NCBI GenBank assembly: GCA_013822125.1
Contig: PNJY01000002.1
Coordinates: 1-64,000, forward strand
Origin: Erythrobacter sp.
Lineage (GTDB): Bacteria > Pseudomonadota > Alphaproteobacteria > Sphingomonadales > Sphingomonadaceae
DNA length: 64,000 nt
Direction: 5' to 3'
The notes under the pieces were generated by a model that had not been told where the DNA came from, did no database searches, and saw nothing but the letters and a program-made list of their open reading frames with translations. A program made the position numbers and the translations under genes. Shown here in pieces: positions 63,302-64,000 of this stretch (positions are counted from its first letter, which is position 1; each line of letters starts with the position of its first letter).

Positions 63302-64000
63302 ATGAGCCTTCCGGGGGGGCGTCGAACCCGCTATGGGCTGCGCCGTATGCGCTCGCACCGGACATCCTGTATCGCCAGACGGATCGGCATTGCCTGGTTG
63401 CTGTTGTCGGTTCATTTCGACGGTTTTCGCGCCGATCCGCGTGCCTTTCTCATAGCGGCCACCTGGTGGCTGCTCCGCAAACGGGTGCGGGCGCGGGGGC
63501 AATTCGCGCCTCTACTCAGCCAGTCTCCCCGGGCATACGCGATTTGGGTACTGCGCGAGGAGCTGGGTCGGCAAACACACAGCTCCCCTGATCAGACACC
63601 GCCGATCATCGCTCTGGTGACCGTCGGCGCTGTGGAAGCGTTGTCGGCAACGCTGGACAGCCTGGCGGCAGAGGGGCTGGATGCCATCATCATTGCCTCC
63701 GACGAGTCAAACTGCCTCGCGGGCGCCATTGCCGCCATCGACTGGCAGCGTGAACCTTGGCTGTTGCCAATGCGGGCAGGCGATCGCCTGGCACCGGGTG
63801 CGGCCGCAGCCTATCGCACCGTCATGGCCGAGACGGATGCTGCCGTGCTCTATGCCGATGATGATCTGCTGGACGGGGAACAGCAGCGCACCGATCCGCA
63901 TTTCAAGCCGGACTGGAACAGCGAACTTTATCGTCAATTTGATTTTCTGACCGGGGCCTGCATCGTCCGCACCGGACCGGAATCGCTTGCCGATGCCGCC
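63302..64000 (+). CDS. Glycosyltransferase, GT2-like, cut by the window end
   Basis: From ATG 63302 the frame is open to the last base (233 codons). The N-terminal 80 residues are basic with short hydrophobic stretches (ARRIGIAWLLLSVHFDG). After residue 100 a GT2-like fold is seen: IIALVTVGAVEALSATLDSL, then AAVLYADDDLLDG (acidic metal site) and DPHFKPDWNSELYRQFDF, a block common in sugar transferases of the LPS/capsule type. The C-terminus is outside the window. Divergent from the sulfotransferase gene. Confidence 0.75.
   Translation, partial: MSLPGGRRTRYGLRRMRSHRTSCIARRIGIAWLLLSVHFDGFRADPRAFLIAATWWLLRKRVRARGQFAPLLSQSPRAYAIWVLREELGRQTHSSPDQTPPIIALVTVGAVEALSATLDSLAAEGLDAIIIASDESNCLAGAIAAIDWQREPWLLPMRAGDRLAPGAAAAYRTVMAETDAAVLYADDDLLDGEQQRTDPHFKPDWNSELYRQFDFLTGACIVRTGPESLADAA

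Overview
The window looks like a piece of a G+C-rich alphaproteobacterial chromosome, most likely a sphingomonad or erythrobacter relative. I infer this from a Ti-type TraA relaxase with TraC/TraD, a compact VirB system, signal-peptide-bearing YD-repeat (RHS) proteins and the general codon style. No rRNA or species marker is present, so the taxon is inference.

Left part (1-44679) is a tandem genomic island in the 3' end of a tRNA-Ser(CGA) gene (35-124). The last 14 bases of the tRNA recur perfectly at 37093-37106, and a 19-base version with one mismatch occurs at 44661-44679. The first unit (111-37106) carries, from left to right: RHS locus A with its downstream immunity gene and a displaced toxin/immunity cassette; a virB operon on the minus strand (virB3-B4-B6-B8-B9-B10-B11 and two VirB2-like pilins); RHS locus B on the minus strand with a stack of immunity/toxin cassettes; traD, traC and the relaxase-helicase traA; a five-gene minus-strand operon (Fic enzyme, NACHT NTPase, large helical protein, multi-pass membrane protein, permuted NlpC/P60-like cysteine hydrolase); a nucleotidyltransferase-HEPN protein; an AlpA-like regulator; and a P4-type tyrosine integrase beside the right att site. 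A pair of 12-bp-spaced direct repeats sits near both ends of this unit. No coupling protein (VirD4/TraG) is visible, so self-transfer is doubtful.

The second unit (37107-44679) has no integrase. It carries an ABC permease fused to an M1 peptidase, its ATPase, and a divergent LytS/LytTR two-component pair, and has its own, different arm-like repeats.

The right part (44680-64000) looks chromosomal. 44729-50546 holds a Tat-exported HAD-family protein, a minus-strand operon (metallophosphoesterase, cytochrome c, ECF sigma factor, anti-sigma factor), a secreted alpha/beta-hydrolase and a divergent CGNR regulator. 51154-64000 is a capsule/exopolysaccharide locus: glycosyltransferases, an ABC-type capsule exporter (KpsE/KpsM/KpsT-like), a three-module glycosyltransferase of low G+C, a bifunctional mannose-1-phosphate guanylyltransferase/isomerase, a sulfotransferase with a long coiled coil, and a glycosyltransferase cut by the window edge. 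A decayed methyltransferase lies inside this locus.

The strongest candidate for an undescribed system is the overlapping five-gene operon at 26545-34075. Its gene content resembles known STAND/NACHT anti-phage systems in logic, but I know of no described system with this exact set.
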